Of a stretch of DNA of 64,000 nt, positions 39,845 through 48,203 are shown piece by piece. Source of the DNA: Afifellaceae bacterium (GTDB taxonomy: Bacteria; Pseudomonadota; Alphaproteobacteria; Rhizobiales; Afifellaceae); assembly GCA_028284625.1 (NCBI GenBank), contig JANQRH010000026.1, forward strand, positions 310,001-374,000, written 5' to 3'. Position 1 is the first letter of the stretch; each line of letters starts with the position of its first letter. The position numbers were made by a program, and so were the translations under genes. A model generated the notes under the pieces. The model saw only the letters and a program-made list of their open reading frames with translations, had not been told where the DNA came from and ran no database searches.

Positions 39845-41209
39845 CTACTTGATGGCGTCCCAAGCCGCCTGGCTGGCCTTGGCGACGTCTTCGGCGCTCG
39901 CGCCGCCGACATAGTCGACCATGCCGGTCCAGAACGATCCCGCACCGATGGCGCCGGGCATCAGGTCCGATCCATCGAAGCGGAAGGTTGTCGCGTTGAG
40001 CAGGATTTCGCCCTGCTTCCTCAGCGGCTCGTTGGCGTAGGCATCCGTGTTCACGCCGAGATGCGCCGTCAGAAGGCCCGACTGCGCCATCCACACCTCA
40101 TGCGCGATCGGCGTCTTCAGCCATTCGATGAAGACACGCGCCGCGTCTGAGTCGGCGGTAATGGCGAAGAGCGTGCCCGCACCAAGCACCGGCTTTCCAA
40201 GGTCCTTGTCGGCATAAGCCGGGAAGTAGAAGAAGTCGGCATCCACCCCAAGCTCGGTGCCCTCCGGGAAGAAGGACGGAATGAACGACGCCTGGTGGTG
40301 CATGTAGCAAGCCGGCGGCGACGCAAAGAGGCCCTTCGGGCTGTCGCGGAAGTCGGTGGAAGCCACGGCAGCTGCGCCGCCATCGACGAAGTCGTTGTTG
40401 CGGGCGAACCAGCCGAACTCCTCAATGGCGCCGATGATGCGCGGGTCGTCGAACGGAATCTCGTTCGTCACCCATTGGTCATAGACTTCCGGCGCCTGCG
40501 TGCGCAGCATCATGTCTTCCACCCAGTCGGTCGCCGGCCATCCGGTGGCCGCGCCTGAGCCGAGACCGATGCACCACGGCGTGCCGCCGTCGGCGACAAT
40601 CTGCTCCGTCAGCGCCTTGAGGTCTTCCATGGTCTCCGGCACTTCGTAGCCGGCGTCCTCGAAGTTCTCCGGCACGTACCAGACCAGGCTCTTCACGTCC
40701 GCCTTATAGGGGAAGGCGTAAAGAGCGGTCTCGCCGTCAGGACCGGCATAGGAGCTGAGGTCGACCCAAGACTGGCCGGCCGCGTAATTGTCCACCATCC
40801 ATTGTGCGGTGTCGTCGCCGAGCGGCGTGAGGTCGCCCTTGGAGGCGAGGTCGGCGGCAAGGCCGGGCTGCGGGAACACAGCGATGTTCGACGGGCTGCC
40901 GGCCTGCGTGTCGATGACGATCTGCTGCTCAAACGAGTCCGATCCGGCATAGTCGACGGTGGCGCCGGTCGCCGCTGAGAAATAAGCGAGCATGCTCTCC
41001 ACGAGAGTCTCGTCCGGGCCAAGCCACGGCCCGAAGACGCTCAGCGTCTGGCCGGAGAGATCGTTCGCTGCTGCGAAATCTTCATAGCTCTGCCAGCTGA
41101 AGCGCGAGTCTTCCCCGACCGGGAACATCAAATCCTGAGCGGCCGCTGTTCCAACGCTGAGCGCGAGGCCACTTGCAAGTGTCAATAAAGCGAGGCGTCG
41201 CTTCATCAT
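39845..41209 (-). CDS. aglE: Sugar ABC transporter substrate-binding protein (AglE type)
   Basis: Periplasmic binder for alpha-glucosides (sucrose, maltose, trehalose and the like in studied rhizobia). 454 residues from ATG 41209, preceded by AAGGAGGAAG. Signal peptide MMKRRLALLTLASGLALSVGTAAA. The mature part matches family 1 extracellular solute-binding proteins of AglE kind (LSVFGPWLGPDETLVESM, WPATDWVEDMMLR, PPACYMHHQASF). Unlike the classical agl locus, no alpha-glucosidase gene (aglA) or LacI regulator gene is adjacent. Confidence 0.88.
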   Translation of the reverse strand: MMKRRLALLTLASGLALSVGTAAAQDLMFPVGEDSRFSWQSYEDFAAANDLSGQTLSVFGPWLGPDETLVESMLAYFSAATGATVDYAGSDSFEQQIVIDTQAGSPSNIAVFPQPGLAADLASKGDLTPLGDDTAQWMVDNYAAGQSWVDLSSYAGPDGETALYAFPYKADVKSLVWYVPENFEDAGYEVPETMEDLKALTEQIVADGGTPWCIGLGSGAATGWPATDWVEDMMLRTQAPEVYDQWVTNEIPFDDPRIIGAIEEFGWFARNNDFVDGGAAAVASTDFRDSPKGLFASPPACYMHHQASFIPSFFPEGTELGVDADFFYFPAYADKDLGKPVLGAGTLFAITADSDAARVFIEWLKTPIAHEVWMAQSGLLTAHLGVNTDAYANEPLRKQGEILLNATTFRFDGSDLMPGAIGAGSFWTGMVDYVGGASAEDVAKASQAAWDAIK

Positions 41210-41781
41210 ACTTCCTCCTTGAACACTGTATTCGGGATGTCTTTTAGGGACTGCCACAATGTGGCGTCGGGATGGGGCGTGATCGGCTCCACCCGCGCAG
41301 CAATCATCGGCCGGCCACCCACAGGGTCGAACACGACCCTTGCAGCGCCGGACCGAAAGGCGGTGCACTGGCGGGATGCTCTGTCGAGCTCAAGGCGAAA
41401 ACACCCTCCCAGTCCGTTTCCTCCAAGGTCTTGTTTGAGCACCGTTTCCGGAGAGGGGCTTACGGCGCTCTGTTTTCGACAATCTAGCGAGGATATGCAG
41501 ATATGGCTAGCCAGTGGTTGAAACGCTATTGTCGCGCACGCAGCCGACTTAGTTGGCGGCTGCCGGGCTTTTCGGAGCATGATCCCGAAACTGTGGATGT
41601 AAGTTTCGGAAGAGGTCATGCTCCAGAGTTGAAAGAGTGTTGGAGCGGATCAACGAAACGCGATAACGCTCTGGGCGCCGCCGGTCTGCGGCTCTTCGGC
41701 TTGCCGGCGCTTATAGTTGAGTGAAGAGGGTGCGGCCTCGTTGCGCCACCGCGCATCGGCCGATGCTCTGGGAGGGGTGAG
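41210..41781. other. Intergenic region upstream of aglE, no gene supported
   Basis: 570 bp between divergent genes. It must contain the agl promoter. Short frames here lack coding character. It holds the palindromic repeat at 41574-41624. I found no convincing LacI-type operator by eye. Confidence 0.5.
41574..41624. repeat. Dispersed palindromic repeat, copy 2
   Basis: GGAGCATGATCCCGAAACT pairs with AGTTTCGG...TCATGCTCC to form a long imperfect stem. It shares GAGCATGATCCCGAAA, TTTCGGA and ATGCTCCAG with the elements at 6987-7029 and 61035-61171, and is followed by the same type of GTTGGAGCGGAT tail as copy 1. Confidence 0.7.
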
Positions 41782-42459
41782 TTGAAGCGGCCTGTTATCG
41801 GCTTGGCGTTGTTGTCGAGCATTGCCGCCTTTCTCGTCATCGTTGGCGGCGGATTGGTGCTTTTGTTGGTGCCAAGCTCAGGCGAGCGGGGTGCAGGCGC
41901 ACTGATTGCGCTCAGTGGCTCCATCGCCTTCGCCGCAGCTCTGCTTCTGACGCTCGGCTGGGGACGCGTACCCGGAACCGCCGAGAGCAGGGCCGGGGCA
42001 CTGACCTGCGCGCTTCTCGCCGCGCTGCCCTTGGCCGCGCTCAGCGCCATTGCACTCCGCTTCAGCGGCCTGCCGATCGGGAGCACGCTGCCGCTGGTCG
42101 ATTGGTCGGTGTTCGGCGTGGGACTGGTTTTTACGCTAGGCGCCCTGTCCATGATGGCGACCGGCTATTGGCGGATGCAGGACGCAATGGCGATGCGGCG
42201 TCAGCCGGAGCGCGAGGAAGCGGAAGCCTTGGTCGCCGCCGCAGCCGCTCAGCTGGAGGCCATGGCCAAAAAGCCAGAGGCGGCAAGCGCCGCAAAGAAC
42301 GATGTGGCCGAACCGGACCAAGCCGCCACCGAGCCGTCAAAGACGCCGCCACCTGAGCGGGAGTGGGTCGCCGCAAGCGACGACGACATCCGCGTCACAC
42401 CGGTCGAACTGCCGTCGATCGGACAGTTCCGCCGGCGGCAGAGCCAGCCGGGGACTTGA
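41782..42459 (+). CDS. Four-helix membrane protein with charged tail, hypothetical
   Basis: 225 residues. TTG start with GGGAGGGG upstream. Four hydrophobic helices lie in residues 3-135, then a cytoplasmic Glu/Ala/Pro-rich tail of about 90 residues. It ends WVAASDDDIRVTPVELPSIGQFRR. No known domain recognised. Stands alone, with the next gene on the opposite strand. Confidence 0.65.
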   Translation: MKRPVIGLALLSSIAAFLVIVGGGLVLLLVPSSGERGAGALIALSGSIAFAAALLLTLGWGRVPGTAESRAGALTCALLAALPLAALSAIALRFSGLPIGSTLPLVDWSVFGVGLVFTLGALSMMATGYWRMQDAMAMRRQPEREEAEALVAAAAAQLEAMAKKPEAASAAKNDVAEPDQAATEPSKTPPPEREWVAASDDDIRVTPVELPSIGQFRRRQSQPGT

Positions 42460-42474
42460 GCCGGGGAGGCGGGC

Positions 42475-42669
42475 CTACCAGCTGGCGGGCGGCTCGGTAA
42501 TGCCGAGCAAGCGGAGGTCTTCAGGATCGGGCCGGCGGCGGTTCTCTACCGCGTTCGCCACGCGCTGCGCGCTGCCGACGAGCTGAAAGAAAGTCGCGCA
42601 TTCGGCAAAGAAGGCGGTGAGGCTGGGCAAGCGGAACCGAGCGGAGCCGGCGGCAGAGGCAATGGCCAT
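42475..42669 (-). CDS. Small conserved-looking protein, hypothetical
   Basis: 64 residues: a short Ala-rich start, LPSLTAFFAECATFFQLVGSAQRVANAVENRRRPDPEDLRLLGI. The VENRR-PDP-DLR-LGI ending resembles small proteins I have seen in Hyphomicrobiales, but no function is known. It converges on the membrane protein gene with a 15-bp gap. Confidence 0.45.
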   Translation of the reverse strand: MAIASAAGSARFRLPSLTAFFAECATFFQLVGSAQRVANAVENRRRPDPEDLRLLGITEPPASW

Positions 42670-42792
42670 CTGGTAATGTCCTGTTCAAGCGTTGATCTGG
42701 CCGGAAGATACGCTTGTTGCTGCGCTGCACAACGCCTTCGGATGCAGTGCAGCAATGCGGATCTGGCATAGCCGGGGCGGGCGATTATTAAC

Positions 42793-43068
42793 CTATCGGT
42801 AGGCGCGGCCGAGAACGTCCATCAGTTCGGCAATCTTCTGCCGCTGCTCCTGTCGGTCGCCGCTGACAATGGCGTGCTCCACGCAATGCCCCACATGGTC
42901 GCGCAGCACCTCTTCCTCTGCGCGTCGCAGCGCCGCCTGCACGGCCGATATCTGCGTCACGACATCGATGCAGTAGCGGTCGTCCTCAACCATTCGGGCG
43001 AGGCCGCGGACCTGGCCCTCGATGCGTCGGAGCCGCTTCAGCACGGCCGCCTTCGTATCCTGCTGCAT
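42793..43068 (-). CDS. csoR: CsoR-family copper-sensing repressor
   Basis: 91 residues, all helical. The copper-type ligands appear in order: Cys in DDRYCIDV, then His and Cys in DHVGHCVEHA. The DNA-contact region RLRRIEGQVRGLARM is typical. It is divergent from the copper ATPase gene across 51 bp containing a near-perfect palindrome, which argues for copper rather than nickel or formaldehyde sensing. Confidence 0.88.
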   Translation of the reverse strand: MQQDTKAAVLKRLRRIEGQVRGLARMVEDDRYCIDVVTQISAVQAALRRAEEEVLRDHVGHCVEHAIVSGDRQEQRQKIAELMDVLGRAYR

Positions 43069-43078
43069 GCCTTGACAT

Positions 43079-43095
43079 ATACCCTATAGGGGTAT
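43079..43095. promoter_or_regulatory. CsoR operator between csoR and copA
   Basis: ATACCCTATAGGGGTAT, the G-tract inverted repeat typical of CsoR sites. A TTGACA -35 element at 43072-43077 lies directly beside it, with TATTAA at 43093-43098 as a weakly spaced -10 toward copA. Binding would block both divergent genes until copper is bound. Confidence 0.8.
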
Positions 43096-43119
43096 TAAGC
43101 GCAACCATTCGAGCGTTCA

Positions 43120-45459
43120 GTGACGTCGCCATTAAGGGACATGCAGGAGCAGACCGCGCCGCACCAAGCCGTGAAGGACCCGGTCTGCGGAATGCAGGTG
43201 GATCCGCATGCCACCGCGCATCACGCGGAGTACGACGGCGACACCTATTCATTCTGCTGCGCGCGCTGCCGTGACCGGTTCGTCGCCGATCCGAAGCGAT
43301 TTCTTGCGCCTCAGGCAACACCGAGCACCGACCCCGCGCCGCCCGGCGCCATCTACACCTGTCCCATGGATCCGGAGGTGCGCCAGACGGGCCCCGGAGC
43401 CTGCCCGATCTGCGGCATGGCGCTTGAGCCACTTCTTGTGAGCCAAGAAACGGGTCCCGATCCTGAGCTGATCGACATGACGCGGCGGTTTTGGATCGGC
43501 CTGATGCTGGCCCTACCGGTCGTCGTGCTTGAAATGGGCTCGCATCTATTCGGCCTTGATCGGTGGATCGACCGCGACGCCTCCCAATGGATTCAGTTTG
43601 CCTTCGCAACGCCTGTGGTTCTGTGGGCTGGGTGGCCGTTCTTTGTGCGCGGCTGGACGTCACTGGTGACGCGTAAGCTCAACATGTTCACGCTGATCGC
43701 CATAGGCACCGGAATGGCCTGGATCACCAGCGTCGTCGCCACGATTGCGCCTGAAGCCTTCCCGCCGGCCTTTCGCAACGCGGAGGGACACGTCGCCGTC
43801 TACTTCGAAGCCGCCGCTGTCATCACGGTGCTCGTGCTGCTCGGCCAGGTTCTGGAGCTGCGCGCGCGTGCGGCGACCGGCAGCGCCATTCGTGCGCTGC
43901 TCGACCTTGCGCCGAAGATTGCTCGGCGGATCGGCCCCGACGGGCACGAAGCAGATGTCGAACTCGCGGCCGTGGATGTGGGCGACCGCCTGCGTGTGCG
44001 GCCCGGTGAGCAGGTGCCGACCGATGGCCTCGTGCTCGACGGGCAAAGCGCCGTCGATGAATCCATGGTCACCGGTGAATCGATGCCGATCGACAAGGTG
44101 CCCGGCGCGCGGGTGATCGGCGGAACTCTGAACCAGACCGGTGCCCTGATTGTCCGCGCAGAAAAAGTTGGGCGCGACACGCTGCTGCAGCGGATGGTTC
44201 AGCTTGTCGCGGATGCGCAGCGCAGCCGCGCGCCGATCCAGCGCCTCGCCGATCGCGTATCGGGCTACTTCGTCCCCGCCGTTATTCTTGTGGCGGCGAT
44301 TGCTTTCGCCGCCTGGGCACTATGGGGTCCGGAGCCGCGCTATGCCCATGGGCTGGTCGCCGCCGTCACAGTGCTGATCATCGCCTGTCCGTGTGCGCTT
44401 GGGCTGGCGACGCCGATGTCAATCATGGTCGGCATGGGGCGCGGCGCCAAAGCCGGCGTGCTGATCCGCGACGCCGCGGTGCTGGAGCAGATGCAGCGCT
44501 TCGATACGCTCGTTGTCGACAAGACCGGGACGCTGACCACGGGCCGGCCCGCGGTCAGCGCAATCGTGCCGGCTGAAGGCTTCGCGGAAGCTGAAATCCT
44601 CCATCTGGCCGCCAGTTTGGAGCGCGCCAGCGAGCATCCGCTGGCGCGCGCTATTGTGGCGGCGGCTGAGGCTCGGGATTTGCCGCTTGCCTCCGTCTCC
44701 GATTTCGACGCGCCGCCGGGCAAGGGCACGATCGGCAATGTCGATGGGCGAGAGATCGTCGTCGGCAGCGCCGAGTTCCTGGCTGAGCACAATGTCGAGG
44801 CCGGCGTGCTCGCTGCCGACGCCGAAGCGCTTCGACGCGACGGCGCCACCGCAATCTTTGTCGCGATCGGAGGCCGCCTTGCCGGCACGATCGGGATCGC
44901 CGACCAGCTGAAGGCCGACAGCGCCGAGGTGATCGCCGCGCTCAAGGCGGCGGGCATTCGCATCGTTATGCTGACCGGCGACAATCCGGTGACAGCGGAA
45001 GCCGTGGCGCGGCGGCTCGGTATCACGGAGGTCGGCGCCGGCCTGCTCCCACAGCGCAAGATTGAAGCCGTGAAGCGGCTGATCGCGCGAGGTCGGGTCG
45101 TGGCGATGGTTGGCGACGGCGTCAACGACGCGCCGGCTCTGGCCGCAGCCGATATCGGGATCGCCATGGGCACCGGCACCGATATCGCCATGGAAGCCGC
45201 CGGCGTGACGCTGCTAGCCGGCGACCTCAAAGGCATCCTGAAGGCACGACGGCTCTCTGAGGCGACGATGGCGAATATTCGCCAGAATCTGTTCTTTGCG
45301 TTCGTCTACAACACCGCTGGCGTGCCGATCGCGGCGGGCATTCTTTATCCGGTCTTCGGATTGCTTCTGTCGCCGATCTTCGCGGCGCTGGCGATGTCGC
45401 TTTCCTCGCTTAGCGTCATCGCTAATGCGCTCAGGCTGCGCGCTGCGTCTATTGGCTGA
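43120..45459 (+). CDS. copA: Copper-exporting P-type ATPase
   Basis: P1B-type ATPase expelling Cu(I) from the cytoplasm. 779 residues from GTG 43120. The N-terminus lacks an HMA domain. Instead it has a YHS-like domain ([11 protein letters not shown]...FCCARC) and a heavy-metal-binding domain ([20 protein letters not shown]). Eight helices include the metal site CPC in [12 protein letters not shown] (about 423). The phosphorylation site DKTGTLT is near 467, with [10 protein letters not shown] and TGES also present. Its 3' end overlaps the convergent vWA gene by 11 bp. Confidence 0.95.
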   Translation: MTSPLRDMQEQTAPHQAVKDPVCGMQVDPHATAHHAEYDGDTYSFCCARCRDRFVADPKRFLAPQATPSTDPAPPGAIYTCPMDPEVRQTGPGACPICGMALEPLLVSQETGPDPELIDMTRRFWIGLMLALPVVVLEMGSHLFGLDRWIDRDASQWIQFAFATPVVLWAGWPFFVRGWTSLVTRKLNMFTLIAIGTGMAWITSVVATIAPEAFPPAFRNAEGHVAVYFEAAAVITVLVLLGQVLELRARAATGSAIRALLDLAPKIARRIGPDGHEADVELAAVDVGDRLRVRPGEQVPTDGLVLDGQSAVDESMVTGESMPIDKVPGARVIGGTLNQTGALIVRAEKVGRDTLLQRMVQLVADAQRSRAPIQRLADRVSGYFVPAVILVAAIAFAAWALWGPEPRYAHGLVAAVTVLIIACPCALGLATPMSIMVGMGRGAKAGVLIRDAAVLEQMQRFDTLVVDKTGTLTTGRPAVSAIVPAEGFAEAEILHLAASLERASEHPLARAIVAAAEARDLPLASVSDFDAPPGKGTIGNVDGREIVVGSAEFLAEHNVEAGVLAADAEALRRDGATAIFVAIGGRLAGTIGIADQLKADSAEVIAALKAAGIRIVMLTGDNPVTAEAVARRLGITEVGAGLLPQRKIEAVKRLIARGRVVAMVGDGVNDAPALAAADIGIAMGTGTDIAMEAAGVTLLAGDLKGILKARRLSEATMANIRQNLFFAFVYNTAGVPIAAGILYPVFGLLLSPIFAALAMSLSSLSVIANALRLRAASIG

Positions 45460-46747
45460 CCCAGACGGATTCCGCGATCTGCCGGTAGATCTCGTCGAAC
45501 ACCTCTGAGATTTCAGACACGTTCGGATCGTAGTAGCTGTCGGTGTCGGTGGCGCAATTGCGCAGTAGCGTCTCAACGCCTGCGTCTGTGACATCATACG
45601 CAATGGAGAAGATGCGGATGCCAAAGCCCTTGGCGTTCTCGCAAAGCTCCGCCGTCGTCTCGTTGGCGGCGTCGACGGACGTGCCGCTTGGCCCTTGCGC
45701 GGCCACGGTCTGCATGCCGTCGGTCAGGAGAATGATCACTTTGCGCAGATCGTCGTCGGAGAAGTCCCGCGCCGTCTCAAAAGGCTTGGGCGGCGTGAGC
45801 ATATGCCAGCCCATCTCCATCCCCAGCGAGATGTTGGTCAAACCGAGCGGCGTCATGGAGGCCAGCGCGTCGCTCAGCCCCTGGAAATCGTCGGTCAGAT
45901 CGCGCGCCTGAACATTGGCGGCAATGTAACTGCTGCAAGTGCCGCTGTTGCCTTCCGGCCATTGCGTGCCTGGAATGCCGGTCGATGGCGGCTGGTCGCT
46001 GGCCGAATACGCATAGTCTCGGTTCAGCAGGCACGTGGTGACAACGCCGCTATAGCCGCCGCCACCGCCGCCTTCATCGTCGTCGTCATCGCCGCCGCCG
46101 CCGGAGACGCGAATGGCGCTCCCGTCGATCTCCGTCAGGACATATTCGGAGAAAGGCACGATGCCGATCTTCGTCGTTTCGCTGCGCTCGGTCTCAACGC
46201 GGCCAATAAACGTCTGCGCCGCATCCGTCATGCGTATGTATTTGTCGTCGGTGTTCATAGATCCGGAATAGTCGAGCACCATGGCGATCTCGATCAGGAT
46301 CGGATCCGGCAGGTTGACCTGCGAGGAAGTCGCCGCGGTCAGGTGCCCGATCCCCATAACGCCAAGGAACGACGTGTCGACGTCGATCTGCGCCGCAATG
46401 CGGATGACCTCGTTGCCGTCGTTATTGGGGTCCTCGATCGTCACGCTGGCGAGTGAGCTGCCACCATATTCGGCAAGGGCCGCGTCGAGGATGCGCGTCG
46501 CCTTGTCGACCGCGTCGTCCCGCACCGTTTCCATGTCGCTTTGCCGGGTGAGCTCACCAAGCTGAAAGGCCCGCGCCGCGGCAATCGCTGCCGTATCGGC
46601 GGCCGTCTGCAGTTCGCCCTTGACCTGCGCCCGGTGCGCGAAATCCACGATCCCCCCGCCAAGCGCGATCAGCGGAATGGCCGCCAAGCCGAAGATCAGG
46701 GCGGTGTTGCCGCCTTCATGGCTCCACAATTGTCGTAGGCGCCGCAC
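45449..46747 (-). CDS. TadG-like pilus-assembly/von Willebrand factor A protein
   Basis: 432 residues. The N-terminus ([28 protein letters not shown]) is the TadE/TadG helix with an adjacent short leader. A vWA domain from about 150 has the metal-site DYSGS and later LTDGMQT. A low-complexity insert (four Gly, five Asp, six Gly around residues 217-232) sits in the middle of the domain. Such proteins are surface-linked in Flp pilus systems, but no other tad gene is in the window, so it is an orphan. Convergent overlap with copA is 11 bp. Confidence 0.85.
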   Translation of the reverse strand: MRRLRQLWSHEGGNTALIFGLAAIPLIALGGGIVDFAHRAQVKGELQTAADTAAIAAARAFQLGELTRQSDMETVRDDAVDKATRILDAALAEYGGSSLASVTIEDPNNDGNEVIRIAAQIDVDTSFLGVMGIGHLTAATSSQVNLPDPILIEIAMVLDYSGSMNTDDKYIRMTDAAQTFIGRVETERSETTKIGIVPFSEYVLTEIDGSAIRVSGGGGDDDDDEGGGGGGYSGVVTTCLLNRDYAYSASDQPPSTGIPGTQWPEGNSGTCSSYIAANVQARDLTDDFQGLSDALASMTPLGLTNISLGMEMGWHMLTPPKPFETARDFSDDDLRKVIILLTDGMQTVAAQGPSGTSVDAANETTAELCENAKGFGIRIFSIAYDVTDAGVETLLRNCATDTDSYYDPNVSEISEVFDEIYRQIAESVWVSQ

Positions 46748-47178
46748 GTCGCTCTCCCAGGCACGGAATGTCTCGGCCCGACTATGGCGCAGCGCAGGCG
46801 TGCGAATTCTTAAAGCTCTGACAATTTTTCATCGAGAGTAAAGCGTGTGTTTACGCCGACGAAGAATGTCTGGCGCCGCCGGCGTTGCGCGGAGGTGTCT
46901 GCAACCACAGACCGCAAGTCAGCAGGAGCGAAAGCCACAACAGACAGCAATGGCTAAAAATTTGTTGGTTCAATGGAGCGCCGGCCCAGCAGAAAGTGCC
47001 ATCTGAAATTGCAGGTCGATCTGCCGTCGGAATGGACCGGATCGTTCGCGCAGGCGTCACGGAACCGAGCGAGAATGGCGGGCTGTTGACCGCCATACGC
47101 GCTGAGTTGACGGCTGTGCGCCGGCGCGACACGATACGTTCTGTCGACAGCGCGCGGGTCGACAAAAGGGGGAGGCCG
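46748..47178. other. Intergenic region, no gene supported
   Basis: 431 bp between divergent genes. The frame of the downstream gene stays open far upstream, but the peptide there is not convincing and the good ribosome site is at 47169-47176. No repeat or operator recognised. Confidence 0.4.
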
Positions 47179-47805
47179 ATGCGCCGCTGGCTCTTAAGCA
47201 GCCTGGGTGGACTGAGCGCCGTCGTGACGGCGGTCGCGGTCGCCGCGACAGCCTTCGCCGCCGTGACGTTGCGTGGCCCATCGAACGACGACCTTAACCG
47301 CGACATCGCCATCATCGACCGCGAGCTTGCGCTCGCCGAGCGCACGCTCGTTGCGTATCGCGGCCGCCCGCTCATGGTTCAGCAGATCGAGCTGCGGATG
47401 GCGGTTCTGCAAACCACCCGCGCGATGCTTGACCAGAAGCGGTTGTCGTGGGCGCGTGGGCTTGATCTCATCTATCGCGTCGATGGCGGCGAGGTGGTCG
47501 CCGACCGTGACGAAGTCGCCGCGTTGCGGGCGAAGCTCGCCGACGTGGAGGCGGGCATCCTGACGGCGCGGAAATGGACCGCGCAGAGCACCAACGACGT
47601 GACCAAGAACATGGCGCTGGCGCTGGAGCAGGTTCACCTCCTCACCAAAGCGGCGATCCGCCAACAGATCGCGTTTGCGGAGATGGGGATGGCCGTTCCG
47701 CCGCCGCTGCCGACCCACGCAGCGGCGCCCGCGACAACAGCGGCCACCGAAGATCGCACCGGCGTGGTCGCCGATGCGCTGAATCCCTCAGCGTCGCTTC
47801 GTTAG
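47179..47805 (+). CDS. Membrane-anchored helical protein, hypothetical
   Basis: 208 residues from ATG 47179 with GGGGGAGG just upstream. One N-terminal membrane helix or signal (RRWLLSSLGGLSAVVTAVAVAATAFAAV), then a long charged helix pair (DRELALAERTLVAYRGRP, QQIELRMAVLQTTRAML, AALRAKLADVEAGILTA). A Pro/Ala/Thr-rich tail ends the protein. Likely periplasmic coiled coil. No family recognised. Confidence 0.6.
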   Translation: MRRWLLSSLGGLSAVVTAVAVAATAFAAVTLRGPSNDDLNRDIAIIDRELALAERTLVAYRGRPLMVQQIELRMAVLQTTRAMLDQKRLSWARGLDLIYRVDGGEVVADRDEVAALRAKLADVEAGILTARKWTAQSTNDVTKNMALALEQVHLLTKAAIRQQIAFAEMGMAVPPPLPTHAAAPATTAATEDRTGVVADALNPSASLR

Positions 47806-47817
47806 GTCGCGCGCCTC

Positions 47818-48153
47818 TCACCAGCGGTGGAACAGACCTCCGCCAAAGCCGAAGCGGTTGTTATCCTTCCAGATCGGCGGCACCGGATCGCAGCGATAGC
47901 CGAGCCGGCAGCGCGAAGCATCGCGCGTCGGCGCATAGGCCGTGTAGGCATATTCGCCCGGCAGACAGGCGCGTGGCGAGGCGACGAAACGCTCAAATGT
48001 GTTGCGTCCGGTGCTGAGCACGGCGGCGCCGCGCGCGGCCACGACACCCTTCGCCTGGGCGCAGCTCATGCCGAGCGTGCTGGGGCGCTGCGCGAAAGCG
48101 GCGTCAGTCGCCAGCAAGATGGATAGGACGGACAGTAAGGCAGCGTAGCGCAT
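47818..48153 (-). CDS. Small secreted Cys-containing protein, hypothetical
   Basis: 111 residues from ATG 48153. Signal peptide MRYAALLSVLSILLATDAAFA. Mature part has four Cys (SCAQAK, ACLPGEYAYTAY, SRCRLGYRCDP) that could pair, and a Gly-rich end. Similar short periplasmic proteins with a CxxAK and GRNTF/RFV core occur in this order. It starts 50 bp after the molybdopterin gene stop, possibly cotranscribed. Function unknown. Confidence 0.6.
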   Translation of the reverse strand: MRYAALLSVLSILLATDAAFAQRPSTLGMSCAQAKGVVAARGAAVLSTGRNTFERFVASPRACLPGEYAYTAYAPTRDASRCRLGYRCDPVPPIWKDNNRFGFGGGLFHRW

Positions 48154-48203
48154 CTTTCTTGTCCTCAGTTCGCGGCTCCGCCATTTGGAGCCGGGCGGAA
48201 GCG

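Noticed and set aside
41503-41724. Short plus-strand frame upstream of the four-helix membrane protein
   Set aside because: It runs through the palindromic repeat at 41574-41624, so it is not a protein gene.
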